NCBI RefSeq assembly: GCF_900113965.1
Contig: NZ_FORI01000001.1
Coordinates: 186,001-250,000, forward strand
Source of the DNA: Treponema bryantii
Lineage (GTDB): Bacteria > Spirochaetota > Spirochaetia > Treponematales > Treponemataceae
Length of the DNA: 64,000 nucleotides
Direction: 5' to 3'
The position numbers and the translations under genes are program-made. Positions 34,862-43,547 of this stretch are shown here, in pieces. Under the pieces are notes generated by a model, which saw nothing but the letters and a program-made list of their open reading frames with translations, was not told where the DNA came from and ran no database searches. The number at the start of each line of letters is the position of its first letter. The stretch's first letter is position 1.

Positions 34862-35003
34862 CAATAGGTTAGGCTATGGAACCCCTGCGAAGCAGCCGAC
34901 CGCAGCGGCGGTGGTTGAGCTTGTCGAAACCACCAGAGCGAGGACGGTGAGCGCTAGCGAAGGGTGGAACAGCCGACCCGAGCGAAGCGAGGGGAACCAC
35001 CAA
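34862..35003. repeat. Long GC-rich composite repeat in the xylB leader
   Basis: This is the second copy of the element at 13085-13245: GGTTAG near the left end, then CCGCAG, the core palindrome GGTGGTTGAGCTTGTCG with AAACCACC (34910-34934), GCGAGGA, and AGCGCTAGCG. It sits in the 5' untranslated region between the xylB promoter and its ATG. Confidence 0.7.
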
Positions 35004-35021
35004 AAGAATAGGAGTATATAA

Positions 35022-36506
35022 ATGAAAACTGTTGCAGGAATTGACCTTGGTACACAGAGTATGAAGGTTGTAATTTACGACTACGAGAAGAAAGAGATTA
35101 TCGAAAAGGCTAGCTGTCCGATGGAGTTGATTTCGGAGGCAGACGGAACTCGTGAGCAGAAGGCTGAATGGTTCGACAAGGGACTTGAGGTTTGTTTTGG
35201 AAAGCTTTCTGCTGAGAACAAGAAGACTATCGAAGCTATTGGTGTTTCTGGTCAGCAGCATGGTTTTGTTCCGCTCGACAAGGACGGAAAGGCTTTGTAT
35301 AACATTAAGCTCTGGTGCGATACTGCAACTACTGAACAGTGTGCTTACATCACTAAGAAAGCAGGCGGCGACAAAAAGGTTGTAAAGCTTCTTGGTAACC
35401 TGATGTTGCCAGGTTTTACTGCTCCAAAGATTCTCTGGCTCAAAGACAACAAGCCTGAGGCTTTTGCCGCTCTCAAATATATTATGCTTCCACACGACTA
35501 TTTGAACTGGAAGCTCACAGGCGAGTACGTTATGGAGTACGGTGATGCTTCTGGTACTGCTTTGTTTGATTCTGCAAACCGCTGCTGGTCTAAGAAGATT
35601 TGTGATATTATCGATCCAAAACTTCTTGGTCTTCTTCCTAAGCTGATTGAGCCAAGTGCTCCTGCCGGAAAGGTTAGCGCTGAAGCAGCTGCCGCTTATG
35701 GTATTCCTGCTGGTATTCCTGTTTCTGCTGGTGGTGGAGACAACATGATGGGTGCTGTTGGAACTGGTACTGTTGCTGACGGATTCCTTACAATGTCTAT
35801 GGGTACTTCTGGTACTCTTTACGGATATTCTGATAAGCCAATTAACGACCCTGCAAATGGTCTTTCGGGATTCTGTTCAAGCACAGGCGGATGGCTCCCA
35901 CTTCTTTGTACAATGAACTGTACTGTTGCAACTGAGTTTGTTCGCGGTCTTTTCCAGCTTGATGTTAAGGATCTTGATGCTGAAGCTGCTAAGGCTCCTT
36001 GCGGATCTGAGGGTGTTCTTGTAATGCCATTCTTCAATGGTGAGCGTACACCTAACTTGCCAAATGGACGTGCAAGTATTACAGGCCTCACTTCGGCTAA
36101 TACTAACCGCGCAAATATTGCCCGTGCTTCGCTTGAATCTGCTGTATTTGCTATGCGTGGTGGTTTGGATGCATTCCGCAAGCTTGGTTTCCAGCCTAAG
36201 GAAATCCGCCTGATTGGTGGTGGTTCTAAATCTCCACTCTGGCGCCAGATTGCTGCTGATATTATGAATCTTCCAATCCGCGTTCCAGCTTTGGACGAAG
36301 CAGCTGCTCTTGGTGGTGCTGTTCAGGCTTTGTGGTGTCTTAAGAATCAGAATGGTAAGTGTGATATCGCTGAGCTTTGTGCTGAGCACATCACTCTTGA
36401 TACTTCAAAGAGTGCAGATCCTATTCCAGAAAATGTTGCAGCTTATGATAAGGCATACGCTGAGTACAACAAGGTTTTGGATCAGGTTGCACCACTTTAC
36501 GTGTAA
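35022..36506 (+). CDS. xylB: Xylulokinase
   Basis: XylB phosphorylates D-xylulose to xylulose 5-phosphate, feeding xylose into the pentose phosphate pathway. The 494-residue FGGY kinase begins AGIDLGTQSMKVVIYDYE, has GVSGQQHGFVPLD and WCDTATTEQC (substrate site), and the C-terminal IRLIGGGSKSPLWRQIAADI with EAAALGGAVQA. AGGAG precedes the ATG. The LacI-type operator upstream links it with the GH10 gene; it is followed by a strong terminator at 36709. Confidence 0.94.
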   Translation: MKTVAGIDLGTQSMKVVIYDYEKKEIIEKASCPMELISEADGTREQKAEWFDKGLEVCFGKLSAENKKTIEAIGVSGQQHGFVPLDKDGKALYNIKLWCDTATTEQCAYITKKAGGDKKVVKLLGNLMLPGFTAPKILWLKDNKPEAFAALKYIMLPHDYLNWKLTGEYVMEYGDASGTALFDSANRCWSKKICDIIDPKLLGLLPKLIEPSAPAGKVSAEAAAAYGIPAGIPVSAGGGDNMMGAVGTGTVADGFLTMSMGTSGTLYGYSDKPINDPANGLSGFCSSTGGWLPLLCTMNCTVATEFVRGLFQLDVKDLDAEAAKAPCGSEGVLVMPFFNGERTPNLPNGRASITGLTSANTNRANIARASLESAVFAMRGGLDAFRKLGFQPKEIRLIGGGSKSPLWRQIAADIMNLPIRVPALDEAAALGGAVQALWCLKNQNGKCDIAELCAEHITLDTSKSADPIPENVAAYDKAYAEYNKVLDQVAPLYV

Positions 36507-36802
36507 CTCCAACGGTGGTTGAGCTTGTCGAAACCACAATTATTAAGATTTCATGCTGTCTGGTATTTTGCCAGTCGGCTTGAACTTACATCCCGTCGAT
36601 GTCGGGTTTACCATTTTGGGAAACCCGACAAACGACAGAGTCAAGGCCTTGAGCGTGAGCGTGCCTTGACCTGTCGTAAGCAAAGCTCCGGGGTGATTAC
36701 ATATATCGGCCTGTGTATGGCGGGATTCCGCCGTGCACAGGCTTTTTTATTGAATGTCGGCCGGTTGTTTTGCGACGGACCGGCCGACATTGGGAACTCC
36801 GT
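36507..36802. other. xylB-pepF convergent spacer: repeat, double hairpin and terminators
   Basis: This 296-base spacer holds no gene. In order it contains a GGTGGTTGAG-family palindrome (36514-36537), a hairpin GTCGGGTTT/AAACCCGAC (36601-36629), a larger hairpin ACGACAG/CTGTCGT with inner TCAAGGC/GCCTTGA (36632-36677), the terminator at 36709-36748, and a 13-base-pair hairpin AATGTCGGCCGGT/ACCGGCCGACATT (36753-36791) without a T-run. Confidence 0.75.
36709..36748 (+). terminator. Rho-independent terminator of xylB
   Basis: GCCTGTG pairs with CACAGGC, and an inner stem GGCGG/CCGCC caps it; six T follow. It is on the correct strand to end xylB transcription. Confidence 0.85.
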
Positions 36803-38692
36803 TTATTCCGCCAGTTTCACGAACTTTTCAACTTCGGCGGCGTACATATGAATGCCGTCGCGCCAGAAGTCGCGGGTTGTGATGTCGAAACCGGCCTGCT
36901 TGCAGAGGTCTTCGCATGACATGCTGCCGGTGTGTGACAGTAAATCTGCGTAGATTTTTACGAAGGCCGGGCCTTCTTTTTTGTAGCGCGAATACAGGCC
37001 TGCGGCAAACAACTGGCCGAAAGCGTACGGGAAGTTGTAGAAGTCGAGGTCGGTTGAATAGTAGTGGGATTTTACAGCCCACATGTATTCGTGGCGCTCG
37101 CTTGAAAGTCCGCAGCCGTATGATTTTTCCTGAGCGTCGCGCATGAGGTCGCAGAAATCAGAAGCGGAAAGTTCGCCCTGGCTGCGCTTTTCGAATACGC
37201 TGCGTTCAAAATAGAAGCGGCTCAGAATATCAACGAGAACCTGACTTGCATCCTGCAAATCAATATCCAGAATCTGAAGAAGATCTGCGTCGCTGCATTT
37301 AGAAATGATATCCTTCTTTACAATTGTTTCTGCAAAAGTAGAAGCGGTTTCTGCCAGAGTCATTGGATAGCGGAAGAAAACTGCAGGCTTTCCTTTGAGG
37401 CATGAGAAGTGATAAGCGTGACCAAGCTCGTGTGCGAGAGTTATGAGGTCGCCAAATTCACCAGAAAAGTTTGAGAGAATACGGCTCTGATGTCCCTTAG
37501 GGAAGTCTTCATCATAAGCACCACCAACTTTTCCTTCGCGAACTTCTGCATCAATCCAGCCTGAATCAAAAGCCTGTTTAGCAAAAGCTCCCATATCAGG
37601 ACTGAAAGAATTGTAACGCTCTACTATATAATCGCGGGCTTCATCGAAAGACCACTTTTTGCTCAAGAGGGAATCTGAAGCGGCTGGGGCCGAGGATGCC
37701 GAAGAATTCGGAGCTTCCTGTCCCTTCGCCGCCATTGGTGCAAACAAATCATAAAATGCAAGACCTTCATCTTTACCGCTGGTTCCGGCTGTTTCGCTTG
37801 CAGTGAGATTGTGTGCGCGAAGATATTTTGCCTTTGCGATAAAATAGCGACGCCACATAGGAAGGCTTTCCTCAATTGCGCCGATAAGGGCATCCAGAGT
37901 TGCGCGGCTCATGCGGCTTGAAGCAAGAGCGCGGTCAATTCCTTCGTTCCAGTTGCGGCGTTTGTTGAGGGCAACAGTTTCACCCTTGAGATTATTAAGG
38001 GCTGCGGCAATTGCAACTTCATTCTGTTTAAGAAGTGCAACTTCCTTAAGATGAGATTCTTTACGAAGCTGAGGGTCATCGCACCAGGCAGCATTACGAA
38101 GTTCATTAAAGGTTTTGCCGGTTTCTGCATCTTTTGCAGTACTGATAATCTGTTCCTGAAGACGTGCCCATGCATCGCCACCAGTTCTCTGAAGTTCACC
38201 GGCCAGGTTTTCTTCTTCGGCAGACATCTGGTGCGAAGTTTCATCAATTGCTTCCTGAATCAGGAATTTGTATTCTTCGTACTCAGGATGAGCTTTGTAA
38301 AAGTCCGGGAGTTCTTCTTTGTGAGAAACGAGGGCGGCCTTAAACTTAAGTTCAAGCTGATCTACGCGAAGGCCCATTTCTTCTATTTTAGAAAGATTAT
38401 TCAGATATTCGGTATTGGTTGTATCAACAGAATAAATGATGTAGGCATAAGCACCGAGAGTCTGTGAAGAAGCTGCGATTTTATTGCGCTGTTCGAGGCA
38501 GGCTGCGAGCCACTTGCCGAAATCAAAATTTGCCGGAGCGCTGCCGTCTTTGCATGCGGCAGCTTCGGTCAGTAACTTTTCAAAATCATCCATGCTTGCA
38601 GAATAATCAGCAAGCGCCTTTTTGTATTCATCTGTTTTGATGGAAGGGAAAATGCTATCCAGATTCCATCTAGGTATTTTTGTTTCACTCAT
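36803..38692 (-). CDS. pepF: Oligoendopeptidase F
   Basis: PepF is an M3B zinc metallopeptidase that cleaves short peptides in the cytoplasm. The 629 residues carry the zinc site HELGHAYHF and, downstream, TLAETASTFAETIV with the third zinc-ligand Glu. A low-complexity insert (EAPNSSASSAPAASDS) interrupts the domain ahead of LLSKKWSFDEARDYIVERYN. The gene is one of several single-gene minus-strand units. Confidence 0.94.
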   Translation of the reverse strand: MSETKIPRWNLDSIFPSIKTDEYKKALADYSASMDDFEKLLTEAAACKDGSAPANFDFGKWLAACLEQRNKIAASSQTLGAYAYIIYSVDTTNTEYLNNLSKIEEMGLRVDQLELKFKAALVSHKEELPDFYKAHPEYEEYKFLIQEAIDETSHQMSAEEENLAGELQRTGGDAWARLQEQIISTAKDAETGKTFNELRNAAWCDDPQLRKESHLKEVALLKQNEVAIAAALNNLKGETVALNKRRNWNEGIDRALASSRMSRATLDALIGAIEESLPMWRRYFIAKAKYLRAHNLTASETAGTSGKDEGLAFYDLFAPMAAKGQEAPNSSASSAPAASDSLLSKKWSFDEARDYIVERYNSFSPDMGAFAKQAFDSGWIDAEVREGKVGGAYDEDFPKGHQSRILSNFSGEFGDLITLAHELGHAYHFSCLKGKPAVFFRYPMTLAETASTFAETIVKKDIISKCSDADLLQILDIDLQDASQVLVDILSRFYFERSVFEKRSQGELSASDFCDLMRDAQEKSYGCGLSSERHEYMWAVKSHYYSTDLDFYNFPYAFGQLFAAGLYSRYKKEGPAFVKIYADLLSHTGSMSCEDLCKQAGFDITTRDFWRDGIHMYAAEVEKFVKLAE

Positions 38693-38734
38693 GTGGCGAA
38701 TTATAATTCTTTTGGAAAAGTTAGGAAAGGGTAA

Positions 38735-39433
38735 TTACTTCACATCCTTCAAATGGCGGCTGTCATTCAAAAGTTCGATAATTGGCAGGGAAAGAGAGCC
38801 CGGCTTATCATTAAACTTCAAAACTGTAATTGTAGTGTGAGGAAATTGCATAAGAGCGCCGCACAGATAAGGGAACTGCTGGTTCAAAACGCGGGCCATA
38901 AAAGCCGCACTTGCACCGCCGTGACAGAAAATTGCAATCGTCTTTTCTTTGGCGTCGGCCCCCGTGGCACTCCCAGCAGCTTCACGTACGTTTCTATAGT
39001 ACAACCCCTCACGAACATATCCCAGCCCTTTAAGCCACTCATCAGTTTTTTCACCAATATCATCAGCATCAACAGTAGCAAGATTATCCTTAAAAACAGG
39101 ATACTCGCGCCAAGCCGGAGACTGTAAATCTTTTCCTTCTTTTATAAGAGCATCAACACCAAGCCAGGGATTCCATCTGTTATCGTACAAGGCTTCTTCA
39201 GTACCAAAACGAATCTCACGGATAAAATCCAGAACAGTAACCTGCTTTATGCCGGAAGCCTCAGAAAAATAGGCGGCAGTCTGGCGGGCACGGCCGTGCG
39301 GAGAAGTGTAAATCTCATCAATATCTTCTTTTAATAAACGTTGAGCAGCAACAGCGGCCTGTTTGTGGCCAAGCTCGGTAAGGCAGTCTTTTTCGTAATC
39401 CGGGTCCCCGTGACGTACAAGTACAATTTTCAT
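38735..39433 (-). CDS. Histidine phosphatase family protein
   Basis: The 232-residue protein begins MKIVLVRHGDPDYEKD with the catalytic RHG motif of the phosphoglycerate-mutase-like superfamily; YTSPHGRARQTA and IFCHGGASAAFM complete the active site. The first 17 codons of the longer open frame are rejected because the family motif starts directly at this methionine. The substrate is unknown. It is not obviously linked to pepF, whose ATG lies 40 bases downstream. Confidence 0.87.
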   Translation of the reverse strand: MKIVLVRHGDPDYEKDCLTELGHKQAAVAAQRLLKEDIDEIYTSPHGRARQTAAYFSEASGIKQVTVLDFIREIRFGTEEALYDNRWNPWLGVDALIKEGKDLQSPAWREYPVFKDNLATVDADDIGEKTDEWLKGLGYVREGLYYRNVREAAGSATGADAKEKTIAIFCHGGASAAFMARVLNQQFPYLCGALMQFPHTTITVLKFNDKPGSLSLPIIELLNDSRHLKDVK

Positions 39434-39505
39434 TTTTTTAATCCTTTTATCTATATTATACCATATCTTGATATTTTTTGACATATTCTGTTAAATAGTC
39501 ACACT

Positions 39506-40861
39506 ATGATTGAGAATAATACAGAAAACAAAATGGGCACAATGCCCCTCGGTAAGCTTTTGATTCAGATTTCGCTTCCGATGATGATTTCAATGCTGGT
39601 TCAGGCGCTCTACAACATTGTAGACAGTATTTTCGTAGCGCAGATTTCGGAGAATGCTCTCACAGCAGTATCTCTTGCATTCCCTATCCAGAACCTTATG
39701 ATTTCAACTGCAGTTGGTACAGGCGTTGGTGTAAATGCACTTCTTTCAATGCGTCTCGGCCAGCAGGATTCCAAAGCCGTAAGCAACACAGCGCTCAACG
39801 GAATCTTCCTTTATGCAATTACCTGCGTAGTATTTATCGTGCTCGGAGTTTTTGTTCCACGCTTTTATTTCGAAAGCCAGACAACAGACCCGGAAATAAT
39901 TGAGTACGGCGTACAGTATCTGTCAATCTGTATGATAGTTTCAGTTGGACTTTATGGCGCAATCCTTTTTGAACGCCTTCTTCAGTCAACAGGCCGCACA
40001 GTACTTTCAATGATTTCACAGCTTTCCGGAGCAATCACAAACATCATTTTTGACCCTCTTTTGATTTTCGGACTCTGCGGTTTCCCAAAACTCGGAATTG
40101 CCGGAGCAGCCTGGGCAACAGTACTTGGTCAGATTGTAGGCTTTGGAATTTCCCTCACTTTGAATCTTACAAAAAATAAGGAAATTACATTTAAGGCAAA
40201 GGGCTTCCGTCCAGATGGCCGCATCATCGCCGACATCTACAAAGTAGGCGTTCCATCAATCCTCCTCGGCTCAATCGGTTCAATTTTGACATACCTCATC
40301 AACCTGATTCTCGGTGCCTTCACAATGACAGCCGTTGCCGTTTACGGAGTTTACTTTAAGCTTCAGAGTTTTATCTTCATGCCGGTATTCGGACTCAACA
40401 ACGGTATCGTTCCAATCGTAGCCTACAACTACGGCGCAAAACATAAGGACAGAATTACAAAAGCAATCAGACTATGTGCCATCGCCGCAGTAGCAATCAT
40501 GATTGTCGGCCTTCTGATTTTTGAGTTCTTCCCACGCCAGCTCCTCGCAATGTTCAACGCTTCAGAAGAGATGTACGCAATTGGTATTCCAGCCCTCCGC
40601 CGCATCGCAATTCACTTCCCGGTAGCAGGACTTTGTATCACCTTCATTTCGGTGTTCCAGGCCCTCGGTAAAGGTCTCATGAGTATGATAGTTTCGTTTG
40701 TTCGTCAGATTATCGTGCTTCTTCCAGCCGCATACCTTCTTTCTCTTACTGGCGACGTAAACAACATCTGGTGGTCGTTCATCATCGCCGAAGGTGCGTC
40801 GCTCATTGCCAGTGTGATTGGTTATAGAATCGCGTATAATAAAGAAATTAAGAATTTGTAA
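39506..40861 (+). CDS. MATE family efflux transporter
   Basis: The 451-residue protein has 12 predicted membrane helices. The pattern ISMLVQALYNIVDSIFVAQI near the N-terminus and LNNGIVPIVAYNYGAKHKDR in the second half resemble the MATE drug/sodium antiporters. It is distinct in sequence from the MATE protein at 32877-34253. It is divergent from the histidine phosphatase gene and is followed by the nested repeat at 40867. Confidence 0.92.
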   Translation: MIENNTENKMGTMPLGKLLIQISLPMMISMLVQALYNIVDSIFVAQISENALTAVSLAFPIQNLMISTAVGTGVGVNALLSMRLGQQDSKAVSNTALNGIFLYAITCVVFIVLGVFVPRFYFESQTTDPEIIEYGVQYLSICMIVSVGLYGAILFERLLQSTGRTVLSMISQLSGAITNIIFDPLLIFGLCGFPKLGIAGAAWATVLGQIVGFGISLTLNLTKNKEITFKAKGFRPDGRIIADIYKVGVPSILLGSIGSILTYLINLILGAFTMTAVAVYGVYFKLQSFIFMPVFGLNNGIVPIVAYNYGAKHKDRITKAIRLCAIAAVAIMIVGLLIFEFFPRQLLAMFNASEEMYAIGIPALRRIAIHFPVAGLCITFISVFQALGKGLMSMIVSFVRQIIVLLPAAYLLSLTGDVNNIWWSFIIAEGASLIASVIGYRIAYNKEIKNL

Positions 40862-40866
40862 AAAAA

Positions 40867-40970
40867 AGAGGGGGAAGTCTCCCCCTCGCTCCCAAGACGG
40901 TAGTTTCGACAGGCTCAACCACCGTCTTGTCCGCTACCCCTTCTGCGGGGGACACCCCCGCAACGCCCCC
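40867..40970. repeat. G-rich element with a nested GGTGGTTGAG-family palindrome
   Basis: The outer element (40867-40890 and about 40930-40970) carries GGGGGAAGTCTCCCCC and GCGGGGGACACCCCCGC. It matches the DUF763-gene repeat at 23807-23885. A second palindrome (40893-40929, CAAGACGGTAGTTTCGAC to CCACCGTCTTG) interrupts it. Nested insertion is the simplest reading. Confidence 0.8.
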
Positions 40971-40979
40971 GGCGTTCTA

Positions 40980-41699
40980 TCAGTCAAATTCAATCTGTGT
41001 ACGCAAATCCCCAGACTTTCCGTAAATACAACAGATATGGCGTGAATCAACTTCTGCATACTTGCAGACAATTTCTTCCCCCGCCTTTACTGCCATCTTA
41101 TAACTGATACGCAGTTTCTTAAAATTGCGGTTTGCAAAAACTTCTTCCGGCAGTGCTTCAAGAGCGTAATCAAGATATGTCAGATTATGAACGTGGTCGT
41201 TAAAGTCAATGTCCAGACGGCGGATAGCAATCGGAGTTTCGCGAGAGAAAGCCTCCAGCGCAACAAGCTTAGGGAGTTTTGTGTCCTCGTAAGTGTGCTT
41301 ATCTTCCGGCTGATATTTGTCTATTATTTCCTGAGTGATTTTTACAGGGCGGTTAGTTGTAAGGTCGAGCAGAATCCATTTTGTGGTTCCTTTTACTGCC
41401 AGTTCCCCATTGCAGTACATTTCAAAGTCACGTGTACAGATTAAAGGATGATTTACAGGCTCAGACCAGGTACGGGCAACAATCTTGTCGCCATATTTAG
41501 GATAGGTGATTATATCAATCAGCCAGTCTGTAAGGACCCAGGCCTTTCCGTTGCTTGAGCCTTCGAGAATTGCATCTCCGGCTGCGTCTGAATGTTTGTT
41601 TCCTGAGTTTTCAAGAATCTTAAGAATAGAACCGAGCAGCATGTCGCCGTTCTTTTTGTAATCTTCCAGCAAAGGCTGATATTCAAAGTCGATAATCAC
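40980..41699 (-). CDS. Acyl-ACP thioesterase
   Basis: The 239-residue protein resembles the FatA/FatB family: two hotdog domains, with AWVLTDWLIDIITYPKYGDK and WSEPVNHPLICTRDFEMY in the first, and IRRLDIDFNDHVHNLTYLDYAL with the DFNxHVNN-like catalytic loop in the second. It releases fatty acids from acyl carrier protein. The start is a GTG at 41699 with GGAGA seven bases upstream; the longer open frame is repeat-derived (LSLSKP). It stands alone on the minus strand. Confidence 0.88.
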   Translation of the reverse strand: MIIDFEYQPLLEDYKKNGDMLLGSILKILENSGNKHSDAAGDAILEGSSNGKAWVLTDWLIDIITYPKYGDKIVARTWSEPVNHPLICTRDFEMYCNGELAVKGTTKWILLDLTTNRPVKITQEIIDKYQPEDKHTYEDTKLPKLVALEAFSRETPIAIRRLDIDFNDHVHNLTYLDYALEALPEEVFANRNFKKLRISYKMAVKAGEEIVCKYAEVDSRHICCIYGKSGDLRTQIEFD

Positions 41700-41722
41700 T
41701 TTTTTGTCTCCTAAAATGCAGT

Positions 41723-41752
41723 ATAGTGGTTTCGACAAGCTCAACCACCTAT
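41723..41752. repeat. GGTGGTTGAG-family palindrome
   Basis: ATAGTGGTTTCGACAAGC followed by TCAACCACCTAT lies just upstream of the thioesterase start. Confidence 0.8.
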
Positions 41753-41869
41753 GTATCACTATAACTAATTGAAAATGACATTTCAAGCGGAAAATGTCAG
41801 AATAACTACTGTAATAAAAATCAGCTGCTCAGGTGTTAAAATATTGACACCTTGAAAGGAGAGAAGTTT

Positions 41870-41989
41870 ATGAAAAAATTCTGGCAGTTACTTCGCAAGC
41901 TCAATCACAACAGCTGTAATGATAGTGATTTCACTGTTGCTGATATTGATATTCAAAAAAGGAAAAAACTTTACAAATCAATAAAATAA
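41870..41989 (+). CDS. Possible small protein (39 residues)
   Basis: An ATG with a strong AAAGGAGAG upstream opens a 39-codon frame rich in Lys, Asn and Asp (starting MKKFWQLLRKLNHN). An inverted repeat AGGTGT/ACACCT with TGTTAAAAT (an extended -10 box) lies at 41831-41852. The short-chain dehydrogenase gene begins 15 bases after its stop. No family is recognised; the good ribosome site is the main support. Confidence 0.45.
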   Translation: MKKFWQLLRKLNHNSCNDSDFTVADIDIQKRKKLYKSIK

Positions 41990-42004
41990 GGAAACAATAA
42001 AAAT

Positions 42005-42805
42005 ATGAAGAGAATTGCAGTAATTACAGGTGCGTCGGGCGGGCTTGGAAAAGAGTTTGTTCGACAGATTATTAATGAAGTTGATGAGGTCTGGGCAATT
42101 GGTCGCAATGTCGCAAAGCTGGAAGGTTTGAAGACTGAGTTTGGCCAGGCTGACGGTAACGGTGCGGCCGGTTCAAAAATCATTCCCCTTCAGATGGATT
42201 TGTCTGATTCCAAGGCTTTTGATATTCTTTCTGGACGACTTGTGTCTGAGGGTGGGGATTCCGCTGTGGAAATCAGCTGGCTCATAAATAATGCAGGGGC
42301 TGGTCGCTTTGGGCCTTCAAAAGATTTTTCTACGTCAGAGCTCGCTACAAGCATTACTACTCATTGTACGGCAATGGCTGCAATCTGCAACATTTGTATT
42401 CCATATATGAAGGCAGGAGATCATCTTGTAAATGTGGCGTCTCAGTCTGCCTTCTCTCCGCTTCCTTATATTAATCTTTATGCGGCTACCAAAGCCTTTG
42501 TTTACAGTTATAGCCGCGCACTCAGGGAAGAACTTCGTGATACAGGCATTATCGTAACAACAATTTGTCCTGGCTGGATAAAAACCGCACTTTTACCGGA
42601 TACTCTGAATGGCCACATGGTAAAGTTTCCATTCCTTGTAACTGCAGATAAAGTAGCCGCTAAAGCCATTCGCGATGCTCGCCGCGGAAAACCTCTTTCA
42701 ATTTACCGTTTTGCTGTACGCTACGTTTCCTGGCTTCAGCGTCACTACCCAACAGGCTTTTCAGTGCGCGTCTGGGCTAATTCTGTAAGAAAATATTTGA
42801 AATAA
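42005..42805 (+). CDS. Short-chain dehydrogenase/reductase
   Basis: The 266-residue protein has the SDR cofactor motif TGASGGLGKEF, NNAGAGRFG and the catalytic pair YAATKAF (Tyr and Lys), with Ser in the preceding SQSAFSP. It reduces or oxidises an unknown carbonyl or hydroxyl substrate with NAD(P)H. AAGGAAAC precedes the ATG. A second SDR gene of a different subgroup lies at 51522. Confidence 0.88.
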   Translation: MKRIAVITGASGGLGKEFVRQIINEVDEVWAIGRNVAKLEGLKTEFGQADGNGAAGSKIIPLQMDLSDSKAFDILSGRLVSEGGDSAVEISWLINNAGAGRFGPSKDFSTSELATSITTHCTAMAAICNICIPYMKAGDHLVNVASQSAFSPLPYINLYAATKAFVYSYSRALREELRDTGIIVTTICPGWIKTALLPDTLNGHMVKFPFLVTADKVAAKAIRDARRGKPLSIYRFAVRYVSWLQRHYPTGFSVRVWANSVRKYLK

Positions 42806-42862
42806 CTGTAACTTGAAGTCGCAATTTGCGACATCAAATTGCAGTATTGCAGGAAAATCAAT

Positions 42863-43282
42863 TTATTTATTCTTTAACAAATCTCGGATTTCTTCAAGGA
42901 GAATGGCTTCATCAGATTTAACGATTGCAGGTGGTTCTTCTGGTTTTTCGGCTTCCTTCTTTTTAAATTTTTCGAAAATCTGGATTACAACGAAAATACA
43001 GAAAGCGACAATCAGGAAGTCTACGACTGTCTGAATGAAGGCACCGTATTTTATTTCGGTTTCGCCGATTTTGAACATAAGGCTTGCAAAGTCGATTTTG
43101 CCCAAAGCAAGGCCGATGAGCGGCATGATAATGTCGTTTACAAGACTGGTTACGATTTTACCGAAGGCGCCGCCGATGATTACACCGACTGCCATATCAA
43201 TTACGTTTCCGCGTGAAATAAACTTTTTGAATGCACTTAATTCTTTTGTTGCAGCACTAAGGCCGTCTTTTATGTTTGCCAT
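42863..43282 (-). CDS. mscL: Large-conductance mechanosensitive channel
   Basis: MscL opens under osmotic downshock to release solutes. The 139-residue protein has the conserved first helix FISRGNVIDMAVGVIIGGAF GKIVTSLVNDIIMP, a periplasmic loop, a second helix (FLIVAFCIFVVIQIF) and a charged C-terminal helix (EEIRDLLKNK). Length and topology are standard. Confidence 0.96.
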   Translation of the reverse strand: MANIKDGLSAATKELSAFKKFISRGNVIDMAVGVIIGGAFGKIVTSLVNDIIMPLIGLALGKIDFASLMFKIGETEIKYGAFIQTVVDFLIVAFCIFVVIQIFEKFKKKEAEKPEEPPAIVKSDEAILLEEIRDLLKNK

Positions 43283-43547
43283 ATAATTTTACCTCTTGTT
43301 TTAATTATATGACTAAAGGATAGGTTTTTAAAGATATAATAGAAAAACGCATATAAACTATTTGCCATCTGAATAAATATTCATTAAATTATAAATGTAA
43401 AATCTGCTGCACAGAAGACAACTTCCAACAATTAATTAGCATTTATTAGTATGTGCGGTTATTATTGTATATCTATTTTATCTTCGTTTTATTTTACCAC
43501 AATTCAGGTCTGAAGTTGGACTGGCGCTGAAAATCATTTTCTCACGG

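Noticed and set aside
34869-35495. 208-codon minus-strand frame over the start of xylB
   Set aside because: It is antisense to xylB and half of it is repeat-derived sequence.
41700-41786. N-terminal extension of the thioesterase
   Set aside because: It is translated palindromic repeat; GTG 41699 has a proper ribosome site.
42813-42850. Possible ORF6N gene remnant (KSQFATSN) with a GTCGCAA/TTGCGAC palindrome
   Set aside because: The match to the ORF6N gene is only a few residues and could be chance.
43283-43547. Search for a gene or RNA in the mscL-ORF6N spacer
   Set aside because: AT-rich sequence with stops in all frames and no clear stems.
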